NCBI RefSeq assembly: GCF_000499785.1
Contig: NZ_HG726028.1
Location: forward strand, 115,505 to 179,504
Direction: 5' to 3'
DNA length: 64,000 bases
Source: Bacteroides neonati
Lineage (GTDB): Bacteria > Bacteroidota > Bacteroidia > Bacteroidales > Bacteroidaceae
In this document: one piece after another, positions 1 to 9,195 of the stretch
Layout of the letters: every line of letters begins with the position of its first letter
Numbering within the stretch: the first letter of the stretch is position 1
Position numbers and translations under genes: made by a program
Notes under the pieces: generated by a model
Told to the model about the DNA's origin: nothing
Seen by the model: only the letters and a program-made list of their open reading frames with translations
Databases searched by the model: none

Positions 1-1141
1 TTACGTCCGGTTCAATATTGCGTATCGTTGCCTTCCCGTTATGATGTTCGGCTACATCTACGGGGTACCACCCCTCTTTTCTGAATACAGCCGGATATAC
101 AAATTCGCCACATAACCGGCTATCAACTTCTATCTCCGATGTATTTTTACCAAAATACTCATGCGTCACATCCTTTACATATCCGTTTCGCAGAGACGCA
201 GGAGTTTCTTCCGAAGCGAAAAGACCTTTGAGCTTTTCTTTTTGCAGTCCATAGCACAAACGATACACCTTCCCTTTCTTTCTTCCATCCGTTCCGCCTC
301 GTTGTACTTTCGTATCCAGAAGCCAGAAAGGTATATTTATTCCGGTGGTATCCTGCAATACATTCCAATAATGGGCATACCGATTGACCGGAGAGTACAA
401 ATACGCATCAATAGCCACCGGAAATCCTAGAGCACGCATTACATAAACAGTGAAATCACTCACTTCCTTGCAACCTCCTATCGGGTTGTTCAGCAAAAAG
501 GTAGCACCCAAAGCCGGTAAATTAAAGCTTAGATTGTATTTCCAAGTAATTTTCTTCAATGCCCCATACAATGAGTCGGTAGCCACTACCGGATCATTGC
601 CTTGATACAAAGAGTCCAACAGAGCCGAGAAACGGTCATAATAAGTTCTTCGCCAGTTCTCCAATGGTTCGTCTGCCAGTCGATAAGGCAGAATAAATTC
701 GCAAAAGTCATTAAAAGAGACCGACCGCCCCCATGGTTTACCTTTCCACACAGAAAATGCCAAATCAATATTATCGATCAGAAAGGCTGCTTTAATCACT
801 TTTGCATCGTAAACCCGAATCAGTTCTTTGGGAGAGAATCCCTTCCATTTGTTTTTTTGCTCATCGGTCAAGAATCCCTTTTTAATGATTTCGGCTTTGA
901 CAGCCTTTACACTATCCAACCGTTCACCCTCATAACTAAAGTAACGAGGCATATTTTCGATCAAAAACCGGGCAGCATTATACTTCTCGCCACTGTCTTT
1001 GTAATGCTCCAATACCTGTTCGAGTTCCGATCGGTTATCACCGGCAAACTCCAACGCAGCATCAAGCCGCCTATTAGCAGAAGAGCAACAACCGGACAAA
1101 ATCAAGGTTCCTAATAACAGTATATTAATCGTTTGCTTCAT
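1..1141 (-). CDS. Transglutaminase-like lipoprotein, 3' end outside window
   Basis: Starts at the ATG complement of 1139-1141 and runs off the left edge, so about 380 residues are visible. It begins with a lipoprotein signal (Cys18 in a LILSGC box). A transglutaminase-like core is visible: GGCKEVSDFTVYVMR carries the putative catalytic Cys, and HYWNVL supplies the His. It is a clear paralogue of the complete gene at 41530-43416, matching in the N-terminal LDxALxFAGDNR block, the PWG.SFNDFCEFLLPYR-like block and the Cys/His core. It follows a thioredoxin-fold gene by 16 bp, likely in the same operon. Family members of this fold may be proteases, peptidases or cross-linking enzymes; substrate unknown. 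Confidence 0.8.
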   Translation of the reverse strand, partial: MKQTINILLLGTLILSGCCSSANRRLDAALEFAGDNRSELEQVLEHYKDSGEKYNAARFLIENMPRYFSYEGERLDSVKAVKAEIIKKGFLTDEQKNKWKGFSPKELIRVYDAKVIKAAFLIDNIDLAFSVWKGKPWGRSVSFNDFCEFILPYRLADEPLENWRRTYYDRFSALLDSLYQGNDPVVATDSLYGALKKITWKYNLSFNLPALGATFLLNNPIGGCKEVSDFTVYVMRALGFPVAIDAYLYSPVNRYAHYWNVLQDTTGINIPFWLLDTKVQRGGTDGRKKGKVYRLCYGLQKEKLKGLFASEETPASLRNGYVKDVTHEYFGKNTSEIEVDSRLCGEFVYPAVFRKEGWYPVDVAEHHNGKATIRNIEPDV

Positions 1142-1157
1142 AACAAGTATCGATCCC

Positions 1158-1715
1158 CTATCTATTAAAATATCGTTTTTTTATTTCATCCAAATAAATA
1201 TCGGTATAATTAGAAAAGCTCTTCTCTGGAATAAATAGATGTGACACCTTACCTTTAAATAGAATAAAATAGCACACATACAGAGAATTATCAATTTCTA
1301 ATCCCAACTTTTCAGCACCAAGATTCATTATTTTTTTTTCATCAAAATGCTTCTTCGTATTAAATCCGGAAGCTAAAAAAAGTATCTGATTGTTTTTTTC
1401 AAAATCGGGAAAACTCTCCTTTATTTTATTAGTGGCAAAATCGACACAACCACCACAAGATTGTGAAGAGAAACTGCAAATCAATATGGGCACATCACTA
1501 TTTACTGTTTGCAATTGCACAGACAAGTCATTATTCAATATAGATTCGCGTACATTATCTTCCATATACATTCTCTCCATCAGAAGATGAGATTCGTTCG
1601 ACGTATCCTGCTCTGTTCTATTACTCAACAAAAAAAACAAGATTAGTACAACTACCATAAAAGTAAGCACCACAATTACAAACTCTCCGGTTTTCAATAT
1701 TTTATTTTCCATCAT
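1158..1715 (-). CDS. Membrane-anchored thioredoxin-fold protein
   Basis: 185 residues with one N-terminal membrane segment (about residues 12-31) and a periplasmic remainder. A CGGC motif at residues 87-90, with a further Cys80, sits where thioredoxin-like proteins carry their redox-active CxxC. The fold is inferred from CxxC context (DVPILICSF before it, a helix after it), not from a full family match. Its start overlaps the stop of the propeller gene upstream (ATGA at 1712-1715), implying translational coupling. A disulphide-active protein fits a locus rich in exported Cys-rich peptides. Confidence 0.65.
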   Translation of the reverse strand: MMENKILKTGEFVIVVLTFMVVVLILFFLLSNRTEQDTSNESHLLMERMYMEDNVRESILNNDLSVQLQTVNSDVPILICSFSSQSCGGCVDFATNKIKESFPDFEKNNQILFLASGFNTKKHFDEKKIMNLGAEKLGLEIDNSLYVCYFILFKGKVSHLFIPEKSFSNYTDIYLDEIKKRYFNR

Positions 1716-2881
1716 TTAAAGGTATATTTTATTATAATTGGATTATCATCAGGTTGAACTGCATCATACCTCTGTTTATTCTCAATATTAAGTGTATTGG
1801 GATTAACCGCAATATCCAACTCTGACGGACTTGCATAAAAATAGACAGCAGTCTCGTCCATGGAAAGAGGAAAACAAACTCCTCCTTCTTTAAAGGTATT
1901 AAAAACAAAATGCCTCCCATTTGCCTTATCAATGATTAAGTGATGTATTTTCTTTCTTAATCTAAAACTGGTTATGTAGTATTTCGAGTTCTCTCCATAC
2001 GATAAAAAAGAAGTGGCATAGTTTGCTCCAACTGTACTCTGATGCTTTACATAGAACTCAATAGGTTCTTCTTTAAGAGTAGAAATATCAAAATTATAAT
2101 CCATAAAATCCCAGAAGTATCGAGGTGTCAACTCTCCGTCTTGACCCATCGAAAAAACATCTCCATTGTAACTTTGTACAAAACAAACCGTATCTGCATA
2201 TACATAAAACGGACTGTATGAATGATGATAAGGTGTATTAAAAAATATAAATTCGGGGATACTATAGGTTTCGGAAACAATTTTGTCTTCTTTTCGATCA
2301 TAAATCAGCAGCTTTTTCTCTTCTTTTTTCCGTGTACTAAAAAACAAATATCTATCAGGAGCCATATTGGCAAAGTAGCTTACAGCACGAATATAAGAGG
2401 GTACTTTTATGGTATGTTTATAAGTAACTCCCAAACTGTCATATACATTTATATAACCTGCAGCAGACATGAGTTCCAAATTACCATCAAAACGATTGAA
2501 TCCGAAATCATATAAAAGGGTATATTCTTCGGGGCCATTACCATACTTATCTATTTTTCTGAGATACTTACCCTGAGAATCAAACACGACTATAGCGTCT
2601 TGCTTATAATCTAAAACATAGAACAAGCCTTTATTTACTACTATCTTTCTGAGTGGATTTCCTAATACAGACGCTTTAGTCGTTTCCAAAGGGATAATCT
2701 CCATAGCCGAAAACAACTCATACATTGACAACTCCTGCTTTTGGTCTAAATCAATACGTTCCCTTTTGCAGTCCTCATATATAGGCTGCAAACCTGGAGA
2801 TTTACAGGCGTATAAAGACAATACGCACAAAGTGGATATTATAAGCCGCTTTACTCCAATTTTATGATATTCATTCAACAT
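1712..2881 (-). CDS. Six-bladed beta-propeller lipoprotein (PF17170-like)
   Basis: 389 residues; lipoprotein signal ending LYAC (Cys26). It has the features shared by this paralogue group: an early IPLETT strand, the signature GNGPEEY near residue 110, and a C-terminal DDNPIIIKY ending. These proteins are predicted six-bladed propellers tethered to a membrane on the non-cytoplasmic side; no enzyme activity is known. It is the propeller downstream of the peptide gene at 2977-3315, separated by 95 bp with a stem-loop, and it is coupled to the thioredoxin-fold gene that follows. Confidence 0.8.
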   Translation of the reverse strand: MLNEYHKIGVKRLIISTLCVLSLYACKSPGLQPIYEDCKRERIDLDQKQELSMYELFSAMEIIPLETTKASVLGNPLRKIVVNKGLFYVLDYKQDAIVVFDSQGKYLRKIDKYGNGPEEYTLLYDFGFNRFDGNLELMSAAGYINVYDSLGVTYKHTIKVPSYIRAVSYFANMAPDRYLFFSTRKKEEKKLLIYDRKEDKIVSETYSIPEFIFFNTPYHHSYSPFYVYADTVCFVQSYNGDVFSMGQDGELTPRYFWDFMDYNFDISTLKEEPIEFYVKHQSTVGANYATSFLSYGENSKYYITSFRLRKKIHHLIIDKANGRHFVFNTFKEGGVCFPLSMDETAVYFYASPSELDIAVNPNTLNIENKQRYDAVQPDDNPIIIKYTFK

Positions 2882-2924
2882 ATATTCTGATTTTATATAA
2901 AATAATGATTCAATCGCGCTTAAC

Positions 2925-2960
2925 GCTTACAATGGCTATACTTAAATAACCATTGTAAGC
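2925..2960 (-). promoter_or_regulatory. Stem-loop between peptide gene and propeller gene
   Basis: Perfect 11-bp inverted repeat GCTTACAATGG / CCATTGTAAGC with a 14-base loop. It lies between the stop of the NVEALA gene (2977) and the start of the propeller gene (2881). No long U-run follows, so it is more likely a partial terminator or RNA-stability element than a full stop. Similar stems occupy the same place at 9196, 15594 and 28535. Confidence 0.6.
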
Positions 2961-2976
2961 ATAAAGTGTCAACACA

Positions 2977-3315
2977 TTACGATTTTTGATGTCTATACCC
3001 ACCTATAGCAGTGCAGAAGTTGACAAGACCCACATAGAATGAGCTACAATAGTCGCTTTGATACCCTGTAGGATTACAGTAAAAATAACACACTCCATAT
3101 AACCCATTCTGATAGCCCATTTTGAAACATCTGCCTGAGGACCCGGAATCACAAGTAATATCTACCTCAGGTAACATTTCTCCATATGCCAACATTTCCA
3201 CATTAGCTAATGCCAAATCAGACAGATGAACGGCCCGCTGTGATTGATAAATATTGTAGCTTGCAAATATTGCAACTACAGCAACAAATAGTATTGCAAA
3301 AGATTTCTTTCCCAT
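2977..3315 (-). CDS. NVEALA-family exported peptide precursor, Cys-rich
   Basis: 112 residues. Residues 1-4 are basic, 5-20 form a membrane segment, then NIYQSQRAVHLSDLALANVE leads into NVEMLA (38-43) and YGE. The tail after this is the longest of the peptides here and carries six Cys. The leader closely resembles those at 9251, 19807 and 28576 while the tail does not, which is typical of a precursor with a conserved export or processing region and variable cargo. It is first in a unit with a propeller lipoprotein, a thioredoxin-fold protein and a transglutaminase-like protein. Confidence 0.8.
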   Translation of the reverse strand: MGKKSFAILFVAVVAIFASYNIYQSQRAVHLSDLALANVEMLAYGEMLPEVDITCDSGSSGRCFKMGYQNGLYGVCYFYCNPTGYQSDYCSSFYVGLVNFCTAIGGYRHQKS

Positions 3316-3439
3316 TTCTTTTTCTTTTTATGGGTTAGTATTCTATTAGTTAACTCTTTTTATCCGTATATATCCTTTCAACGGAAAAGCAAATAGATTT
3401 GCCACCTTCATTTTTTCTTCTTAAGTTTGCATCGGATCT

Positions 3440-3511
3440 CCCTCCTTTCGTGTTGAGGTTTTCCAGGAGCGGAAGTCGTTATATTTTAGACAGATTGGCA
3501 CTATCCGCTCC
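3440..3511 (-). ncRNA. Conserved structured 5' leader, divergent copy
   Basis: Lies 125-200 bp upstream of the peptide gene at 2977-3315. It has a small stem (CCTC/GAGG around a CTTTCGTGTT loop, 3442-3457) and a large stem, GGAGCGGA (3466-3473) with TCCGCTCC (3504-3511). The loop contains ATATTTTAGACA, resembling CTGTTTTAGACC in the other copies (9520, 21638, 28895). Stems are kept while their bases change, suggesting selection on RNA structure. I see no gene in 3316-3635 apart from this element. Confidence 0.5.
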
Positions 3512-3635
3512 TTTCAAACCTGTTTATACTTTTCTTGCTTTAACAGAAACAACTGCTTACATCACTTCTCCATAAACATTTGCTTGCTGTCTTTTATAGG
3601 CACCAGTATATGTATTCGTTGTATCTTCATCTTTC

Positions 3636-4562
3636 CTATTCTATCCTTTTCCCTATTCTGTTCCATCTCATACGGCTCGTATCCGGTTCTTTCGACTTCC
3701 ACACAAACGAGGCCTTTCCAACGATAAACTCTTCGGGCAGCAATCCCCAATAGCGAGAGTCTTGCGAGTTCACTGTTTTATCTCCCGCCATAAAGTAATA
3801 GTTCCGGCAGAAGCGGTAGGTCTTAATCTCCTTGTCTCCCAAAAAGAAAGCTCCCTCTCTGCAAATCAATTTCTGTTTTTGTTCCCATTCAATGAGGTTC
3901 TTGTACAAAACAGTATTGGTTCGGTTCATCATTATTTCTGCTCCCTGCTTGGGGATATACATCGGACCAAACTCCTGAATATCCCAGCCAATAATCGAGT
4001 CGTAAGGGTATCCCTTCAAAATAGACTCTAAGGGCAAAGATTCCCGGTCTGAAACAAGCCTTCTGTACAATTCTTGTTGACTCGTTGTTTTTCCTAAGGG
4101 CATCTCGACTCCACGCACTCTATACTGAGCTTTTCGTATTTCGAACGTATCACCGGGCAGTGCAATGCAACGCTTCACGTAATACTTCATCACATCGAAA
4201 CCAATGCTATCCCAACGTGCCGGATAAGGAAAGTTAAACACCACCACATCATTTCGTTCAATCTCTCCTATTCCCGGTAGGCGGCGGATCTTTATCTCTT
4301 TTTTATCTATTGCATCCAATACATTAAAAAGTCGCGCTCCATAGCTTAGCTTATTGACGATAATAAAGTCTCCGGCTATCAATCCCGGCTCCATGGAGTC
4401 CGAAGGTATTTTGAAAGAGGTAAAGCAGAACACCTGCATCACACTCCACAGCAGAAACAATCCACCTGCCCAGCAGAACAAGGTCAATCCCTTATCCAGT
4501 ACCCGATCTACTATTCGTTTCCACTTTACACCCTTCATACGCATCAATCTTTTTCTATTCAT
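3636..4562 (-). CDS. lepB: Type I signal peptidase
   Basis: 308 residues with an N-terminal membrane segment (about 25-47) and a periplasmic catalytic part. Box B (KIPSDSMEPG) contains the nucleophile Ser56. Box D (YYVKRCIALPGD) contains the general base Lys130. Box E (GDKTVNSQDSRYWG) is near the C-terminus. Type I signal peptidases cleave secreted preproteins after small residues at -3 and -1. The gene sits inside the peptide/propeller array, between a propeller gene and a peptide unit, and not in a housekeeping context. That makes it a candidate dedicated protease for the NVEALA precursors, whose ALA block fits an A-x-A site; this role is inference. Confidence 0.9.
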   Translation of the reverse strand: MNRKRLMRMKGVKWKRIVDRVLDKGLTLFCWAGGLFLLWSVMQVFCFTSFKIPSDSMEPGLIAGDFIIVNKLSYGARLFNVLDAIDKKEIKIRRLPGIGEIERNDVVVFNFPYPARWDSIGFDVMKYYVKRCIALPGDTFEIRKAQYRVRGVEMPLGKTTSQQELYRRLVSDRESLPLESILKGYPYDSIIGWDIQEFGPMYIPKQGAEIMMNRTNTVLYKNLIEWEQKQKLICREGAFFLGDKEIKTYRFCRNYYFMAGDKTVNSQDSRYWGLLPEEFIVGKASFVWKSKEPDTSRMRWNRIGKRIE

Positions 4563-4589
4563 TCGATTTCAATTTTGCAACCATCGTTT

Positions 4590-5609
4590 TCAGATTAATC
4601 CATCCAATTCTAAATAAGCAAACTGCATCTCATCATCGAACCCCATAATGAGACGATGATTCTCCTCATCATAACAAAAATCGCTTATATGGTATTCAGT
4701 TTCTAAGGTTTTGATATAATCACCATTGAGATCAAAAACTAGAAGTTTAGTTGGTAAATTTGATTTGATTTCACCATTCACGCCCTTTATGAACGTTTCT
4801 TTACCGGAATAAGCCGCCACAATCCTATCACCGCAAAAAACACTCGCCTCATAATGACTAATCCTACCTCTTTCGCTATCCCACTCCGGACCATAGATGT
4901 TATGTTTTAGTTCTCCATCAAGCGTACAAATACTCATTAAGTCGTGATAAGAATAGCACTCAACATATAGCCCATGTTCCACGGAGATAGCAAAGGACAT
5001 ACGCTTTTTTTTAATATCAGGATGCTCATACTTCATAAGAACTATTTCTCCTGTAGCCATGTTCCATTTGGCAACAGAAGGCTTAAAATTATTATTCCCG
5101 ATGGGTTCAATGATACGACCTATGCATAGAGAATCATTTATATACACATAATCATCAGGGAACTGTCGTTCGTTCATTTCCACTTTCACTTGTGGCGTAT
5201 AGAATGGGTCAGCCAATACGCTGTCTAAGTTAAAACTAAAAATCTTTAGCTTCCCATGATCTGATACATAGAACTCACGACGACTCTCATTAACTCCTAT
5301 ATGCCCCATAATAGTGATTTCATTGGGACCTTGCCCCATATCAGCAACGCTACGCAAATAGCTAAAATTTTCTTTATCGAAGATATGTATTTTTTTATCT
5401 ACAGATCGGGAGTCGCCTATGAGTAAGTACTTATCCATTAAATAGAAACGTGAAACACCACCTATCAAAACATCATTTATAACGATCTCATTTACTTTAT
5501 CACGCACATTGATGATGTTGTCGCGCTTATTTTGATGCTTCTCTACATTAGAGGTCTGCGAACAACCCCAGCAAAAGGCACATAGCAATAGATACAACGA
5601 TTTATTCAT
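4590..5609 (-). CDS. TolB-like (BF3164-type) propeller lipoprotein
   Basis: Start set at the ATG complement of 5607-5609, which gives a proper lipoprotein signal (LLLCAFCWGC, Cys16) and matches the paralogue at 17551-18576. An in-frame upstream ATG at 5657 adds 16 residues that come from a different gene (see 5610-5657). 339 residues. Shared features with 17551: EKHQNKRDNIINVRDK, VLIGG, and GQGPNEITIMGHIGV. Predicted extracytoplasmic six-bladed propeller of unknown ligand. Confidence 0.75.
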   Translation of the reverse strand: MNKSLYLLLCAFCWGCSQTSNVEKHQNKRDNIINVRDKVNEIVINDVLIGGVSRFYLMDKYLLIGDSRSVDKKIHIFDKENFSYLRSVADMGQGPNEITIMGHIGVNESRREFYVSDHGKLKIFSFNLDSVLADPFYTPQVKVEMNERQFPDDYVYINDSLCIGRIIEPIGNNNFKPSVAKWNMATGEIVLMKYEHPDIKKKRMSFAISVEHGLYVECYSYHDLMSICTLDGELKHNIYGPEWDSERGRISHYEASVFCGDRIVAAYSGKETFIKGVNGEIKSNLPTKLLVFDLNGDYIKTLETEYHISDFCYDEENHRLIMGFDDEMQFAYLELDGLI

Positions 5610-5657
5610 GAAATGCAGGTCGTTCAATCGATATTTTAGCAATTGGTTAAGTCTCAT
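5610..5657 (-). pseudogene. Relic of a deleted propeller gene
   Basis: The ATG at 5657 and the next 15 codons (RLNQLLKYRLNDLHF) match residues inside the propeller encoded at 24491-25633 (RLLKYQLSDLHF). Both loci have the same thioredoxin/DUF1573 gene just upstream. The simplest reading is a deletion that kept the start codon and a short internal piece of that propeller gene, joining it in frame to the next one. Confidence 0.55.
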
Positions 5658-5676
5658 AGTATATCTTCTTTAAAGT

Positions 5677-6531
5677 TTATCGAGCATTTCCCTTAATCGA
5701 GAGCTTCACGGGCGAAGCCTCAGCATTGCAATGCACCGATATCGTTTTATTAAAATGTTCGGGATGATCGGCTTTATAGCGAACTTTCAGTTCCGTGCTT
5801 TTCCCGGGTGGTAAGGGAGCTTTATCATAAACCACAGAGGTGCAACCGCAAGAGGTAACCGCATCGATAATCACCAACGGATGATTGCCCGTATTGGTGA
5901 GTTCAAAGCTTCCCGTTTGCTCTTGCCTCCAATCGAACTCACCCATATCCAGCATCGCTATAGGGCACACTACGGTTGTTTGCATCCTTGCCGTCTTTTG
6001 GGGAGCCTTATCTCCCATAATGATTTGGAGATACAACTCTTTCACTTTCGGGTTTTGAATAGGATTGCCTATGGCAACTACTTTGTTCTCTTTATCAAGC
6101 AGAAAGGTTTGAAACATCATATCGGACGGGAAATGATTTAGTTTATTGAACGAATCAGTTTCGTCGATGCAAACAGGGTGTGTAAAGCGATCTCGCTTTA
6201 AGAGATAAGTTAACTCCTTCTCATTCTTGGGATATAAGAAAAATAACACAGACGTATTTCCGATCGAATCCAATTCGTTTATTAACTCTTTCCACTGAGG
6301 CAATTTAAGTTTGCAACCGGTGCAGCCGATAGAGTCGACATACGTCATAACCGTATACTCATTTTTAAACAAGTAATTCGTATCGTTTCCCAATGAGGTA
6401 AACTCCATATCATTGGGAAAGACAATTTCCTTACCGCTCCATTCGCTTACCAAGCGATTGATTCTGTCTTTGTCTGTCTCCTTGCAAGAGAAGAGACAAC
6501 ACATCATTAATAAAAATAATAATTTCCTCAT
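5677..6531 (-). CDS. Thioredoxin-like lipoprotein with C-terminal DUF1573
   Basis: 284 residues; lipoprotein signal ending LFSC (Cys16). The N-terminal half has a thioredoxin-like CTGC at residues 70-73 after YVDSIG. The C-terminal part (about 190-284) has the DUF1573 pattern FELTNTGNHPLVI, followed by TSCGCTSV and PPGKSTEL. The C-terminal half is almost identical to that of 25654-26514 while the N-terminal half has diverged, so one was partly overwritten by the other. DUF1573 is an Ig-like domain common in Bacteroidetes; function unknown. A thiol role towards exported Cys-rich peptides is possible. Confidence 0.8.
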   Translation of the reverse strand: MRKLLFLLMMCCLFSCKETDKDRINRLVSEWSGKEIVFPNDMEFTSLGNDTNYLFKNEYTVMTYVDSIGCTGCKLKLPQWKELINELDSIGNTSVLFFLYPKNEKELTYLLKRDRFTHPVCIDETDSFNKLNHFPSDMMFQTFLLDKENKVVAIGNPIQNPKVKELYLQIIMGDKAPQKTARMQTTVVCPIAMLDMGEFDWRQEQTGSFELTNTGNHPLVIIDAVTSCGCTSVVYDKAPLPPGKSTELKVRYKADHPEHFNKTISVHCNAEASPVKLSIKGNAR

Positions 6532-6603
6532 CGTAATTTATCTTTATTTACTAAACCTATTCTTCACTCCGTAATCAAAACAACAAAGCCTCAATCAGCC
6601 CTG

Positions 6604-7779
6604 TTATTTCAGCCGAATGGATAGTAAGATTGGGTTTTGATCTTCATCATTACTTTTAAACATCTTATTTAACAATACATTATCTTCGTTGCTTAATCTC
6701 TCACTTGCATATGCAAAGATTTCGGAAGGCGATAAAACGACCATAAGATCACCATTTCTTTGCATAAACATTTTCAGGTCGTTCAGTTCAATCGGATACC
6801 CAAACAACCGGACATCATCTTTAATTCCTTTAAACAGATGGCTTTTATTCTCTCTGCCTTTGGGAACTAGAGCCATATAACACTGTCCTAACTTATAAAA
6901 AGAGAACAAATATGATGTGGGATTCTCAGCAAACAAGCTGCTGCCATACGCATAGCCATTCTTCGATACGTTCTGAAAGAAGTCCATTATATCACGGTAT
7001 TCTCTATTAAAAAAGGAAGTAGGAATATTATTATTCGCTATATCCATATAAAAAGCCGGAGATAGGCCAGTGTGAGGAGACAACTTATAGATGGTATCAT
7101 TAAACTGCTGAAAAAAATACGAACAAGTATCTCCACCACCTCCGGAGAAATAGTTATCAGACTTCACGTGCATATATTTACTCTTGCGCGAATCAATCTC
7201 TAAGAACGATGCTGATATTTTATGGGTTGATAAATCCAACTGCTGCAACTGCCTATTATTACTGCCTTCAGTTTCGTTTCCTACATATAAAAAAATTGTA
7301 TTTTCGCCTGCCAAGCGTATATTACTTACCCAGCAGTCAAAATCGATCTTATCGAGCAGATTATTCTCTGCTCCATATTTATACAAACGTCTATCGCTGC
7401 GGCTTAGCACAAAAACATTACCTGCTGCATCTACTTCAAAATCGGATATGTTAGTATATTGATCCGGACCTGCACCCGATTTAGACAACGTGGCAATCAA
7501 GCCTCCATTTTGATTGTATTTATAGACCCTTGATCTATCGGCCACATAGACTAAACTATCTTGTTGAATCACCCTAACAATAGCGTCAATTAATGCATTA
7601 TCATTCGTTTCGAGAGAAATATAGTGTACGTCCGAAGCTATCTCCGACAGTTTTTCATGGTCAGAGACAGGTTCCAGCGGCACCGATAAAGATTCAACTA
7701 TTCTGTTATCTTCCAGCTTTTTGTTATCGCACGAACACAATAACAACAAAGATAATAGACAAATCAGGTTTTCTTTCAT
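6604..7779 (-). CDS. Six-bladed beta-propeller lipoprotein (PF17170-like)
   Basis: 391 residues; lipoprotein signal ending LLCSC (Cys17). It has HYISLETND near residue 55, the signature SGAGPDQYTN near residue 100, repeated strand-turn units such as DAAGNVFVLSRSDRRLYKY, and the group's C-terminal DQNPILLSIRLK. A GGGGD stretch lies mid-protein (SDNYFSGGGGDTCSYFF). It precedes the thioredoxin/DUF1573 gene by 72 bp on the same strand. Likely extracytoplasmic; ligand unknown. Confidence 0.8.
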   Translation of the reverse strand: MKENLICLLSLLLLCSCDNKKLEDNRIVESLSVPLEPVSDHEKLSEIASDVHYISLETNDNALIDAIVRVIQQDSLVYVADRSRVYKYNQNGGLIATLSKSGAGPDQYTNISDFEVDAAGNVFVLSRSDRRLYKYGAENNLLDKIDFDCWVSNIRLAGENTIFLYVGNETEGSNNRQLQQLDLSTHKISASFLEIDSRKSKYMHVKSDNYFSGGGGDTCSYFFQQFNDTIYKLSPHTGLSPAFYMDIANNNIPTSFFNREYRDIMDFFQNVSKNGYAYGSSLFAENPTSYLFSFYKLGQCYMALVPKGRENKSHLFKGIKDDVRLFGYPIELNDLKMFMQRNGDLMVVLSPSEIFAYASERLSNEDNVLLNKMFKSNDEDQNPILLSIRLK

Positions 7780-7868
7780 TATGCATTTTATTTAAATTAG
7801 CACTACAGTAATCAAAAATAATAATTTATCAACAATGGTGTATAGACAAAACATTATTTTACAAATTA

Positions 7869-8168
7869 TTATGATTTATCATATATAAAAACATCTTGAA
7901 TAATCGCAAGCCGTAGAGAGTCATTCCAGAGACTATCCAGCTTATCACTAAACATTCTACACCGTTTATGATTCGTCACATATAAATCATTCCGAAACAC
8001 AAAGAAACAGATAGGCTTAGTGCAATGCAACGTCAGAAGTGTTGAGAAGCTAAGACTCCGCTTTAATGCGTCCTTAGGTAATAAAAATATCAAACTACTG
8101 CATAGCAAAAGAAACAAGTTCTGATTCCGGACTACCCGCCACAGCAAAAATCTTATGCCTTGCTTCAT
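7869..8168 (-). other. Unassigned open frame, possible gene relic
   Basis: A 99-codon open frame that overlaps the 3' end of the next propeller gene by 74 bp in another frame. The unique part ends in DSLRLAIIQDVFIYDKS and has no recognisable family, signal peptide or start context. It is the only coding-like signal in 7780-8094, which is otherwise AT-rich sequence in which I see nothing else. It may be a decayed gene or chance. Confidence 0.2.
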
Positions 8169-9177
8169 CGACTACAAAATCGATGATTGGTACATCAAGA
8201 GAGTACTTAACAATGGGTTCCCCCTCCATCGAAAAGACATAAAGGTTTTTAGAGTAAGAATAATGCTCTTTATCACGCTTTTCTTTTCCCGAATATAAAG
8301 CATAAATTCTTTCTTGCGTGGCTCTCACTTTCAAATAAGCCCTACTACTTTCGGGTGATTTAATCAACACAGAATTCTGCATGGATTTTTCCTCGTCAAA
8401 TTTAAAATCAAGATTTTCTTTAGGTCCCTTCAGTAATTTAATCAACTGTCCGTCGGTGTTATAAATTTCGATAACATCTAAGTATCTTCCGACAAGTATC
8501 ATTTTTTTCTGATCTGGCGTAACCGTTAAATGGGTCGAAAAGATATCAGACAAAACAGCAGGGGGAAAAGACTCTTTAAAATGAAACTTTGGGTTAAACA
8601 CCGAATTGATGATTTTACCTTTAGAAGTGTAAAAGCTAAAACGCTCTTTATATTGGAAAAGGTTATTTGCAACAAAACCTTTTTGTATCCATTGTGGGTC
8701 ATTAACTCCCATATAGGATAATGATTTAAAATCTACAACTCTTTTATCTGTATTCGCTTTTTTATTGAATATATCACCAAAGTCATTTCCGATCCATTTC
8801 TGACTAGTTATATCATACGCCCAAAAGTAATCATTTGAGAATGTTATATCATCTACAGATAAAACTTCGTTTGGTCCATTACCCCTGTGGAATAAAGAAC
8901 CCTGATACGCCCCATTATCAGCCGAAAATACACGAACAATAAAACCATCCGAATAAGCCGCGTCGACTGAGAACAACACAGAATCATGCAATGCAATTCT
9001 AACTGGTCTATGTACCATAGAGTCATTCAACAAAGTACTTCGGATTTCTTTTACGTTAGCAAACTCCTTATCTGTAAAAGAATAGTCAATATCATCAATT
9101 TCTATTAAACTATTAGACGTCGTATTCCAACAAGATGTAAGAATCAGAAAAAAACAATAAAAAAAATAATTCTTCAT
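8095..9177 (-). CDS. TolB-like (BF3164-type) propeller lipoprotein
   Basis: Start chosen at the ATG complement of 9175-9177, giving a lipoprotein signal FFLILTSC (Cys16); the frame is open for 18 more codons upstream but those are not signal-like. 360 residues. It carries RGNGPNEVLSVDD, the group's signature, and a C-terminal last blade with IDFVVDEARHKIFAVAG. It follows the peptide gene at 9251-9475 by 73 bp, with a stem-loop between, the usual peptide-then-propeller arrangement here. Confidence 0.8.
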   Translation of the reverse strand: MKNYFFYCFFLILTSCWNTTSNSLIEIDDIDYSFTDKEFANVKEIRSTLLNDSMVHRPVRIALHDSVLFSVDAAYSDGFIVRVFSADNGAYQGSLFHRGNGPNEVLSVDDITFSNDYFWAYDITSQKWIGNDFGDIFNKKANTDKRVVDFKSLSYMGVNDPQWIQKGFVANNLFQYKERFSFYTSKGKIINSVFNPKFHFKESFPPAVLSDIFSTHLTVTPDQKKMILVGRYLDVIEIYNTDGQLIKLLKGPKENLDFKFDEEKSMQNSVLIKSPESSRAYLKVRATQERIYALYSGKEKRDKEHYSYSKNLYVFSMEGEPIVKYSLDVPIIDFVVDEARHKIFAVAGSPESELVSFAMQ

Positions 9178-9195
9178 AGTATATATATTCAAATT

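Noticed and set aside
3562..3750. 62-codon frame overlapping the 3' end of lepB
   Set aside because: It overlaps conserved signal peptidase sequence in another frame and has no family match or signal peptide.
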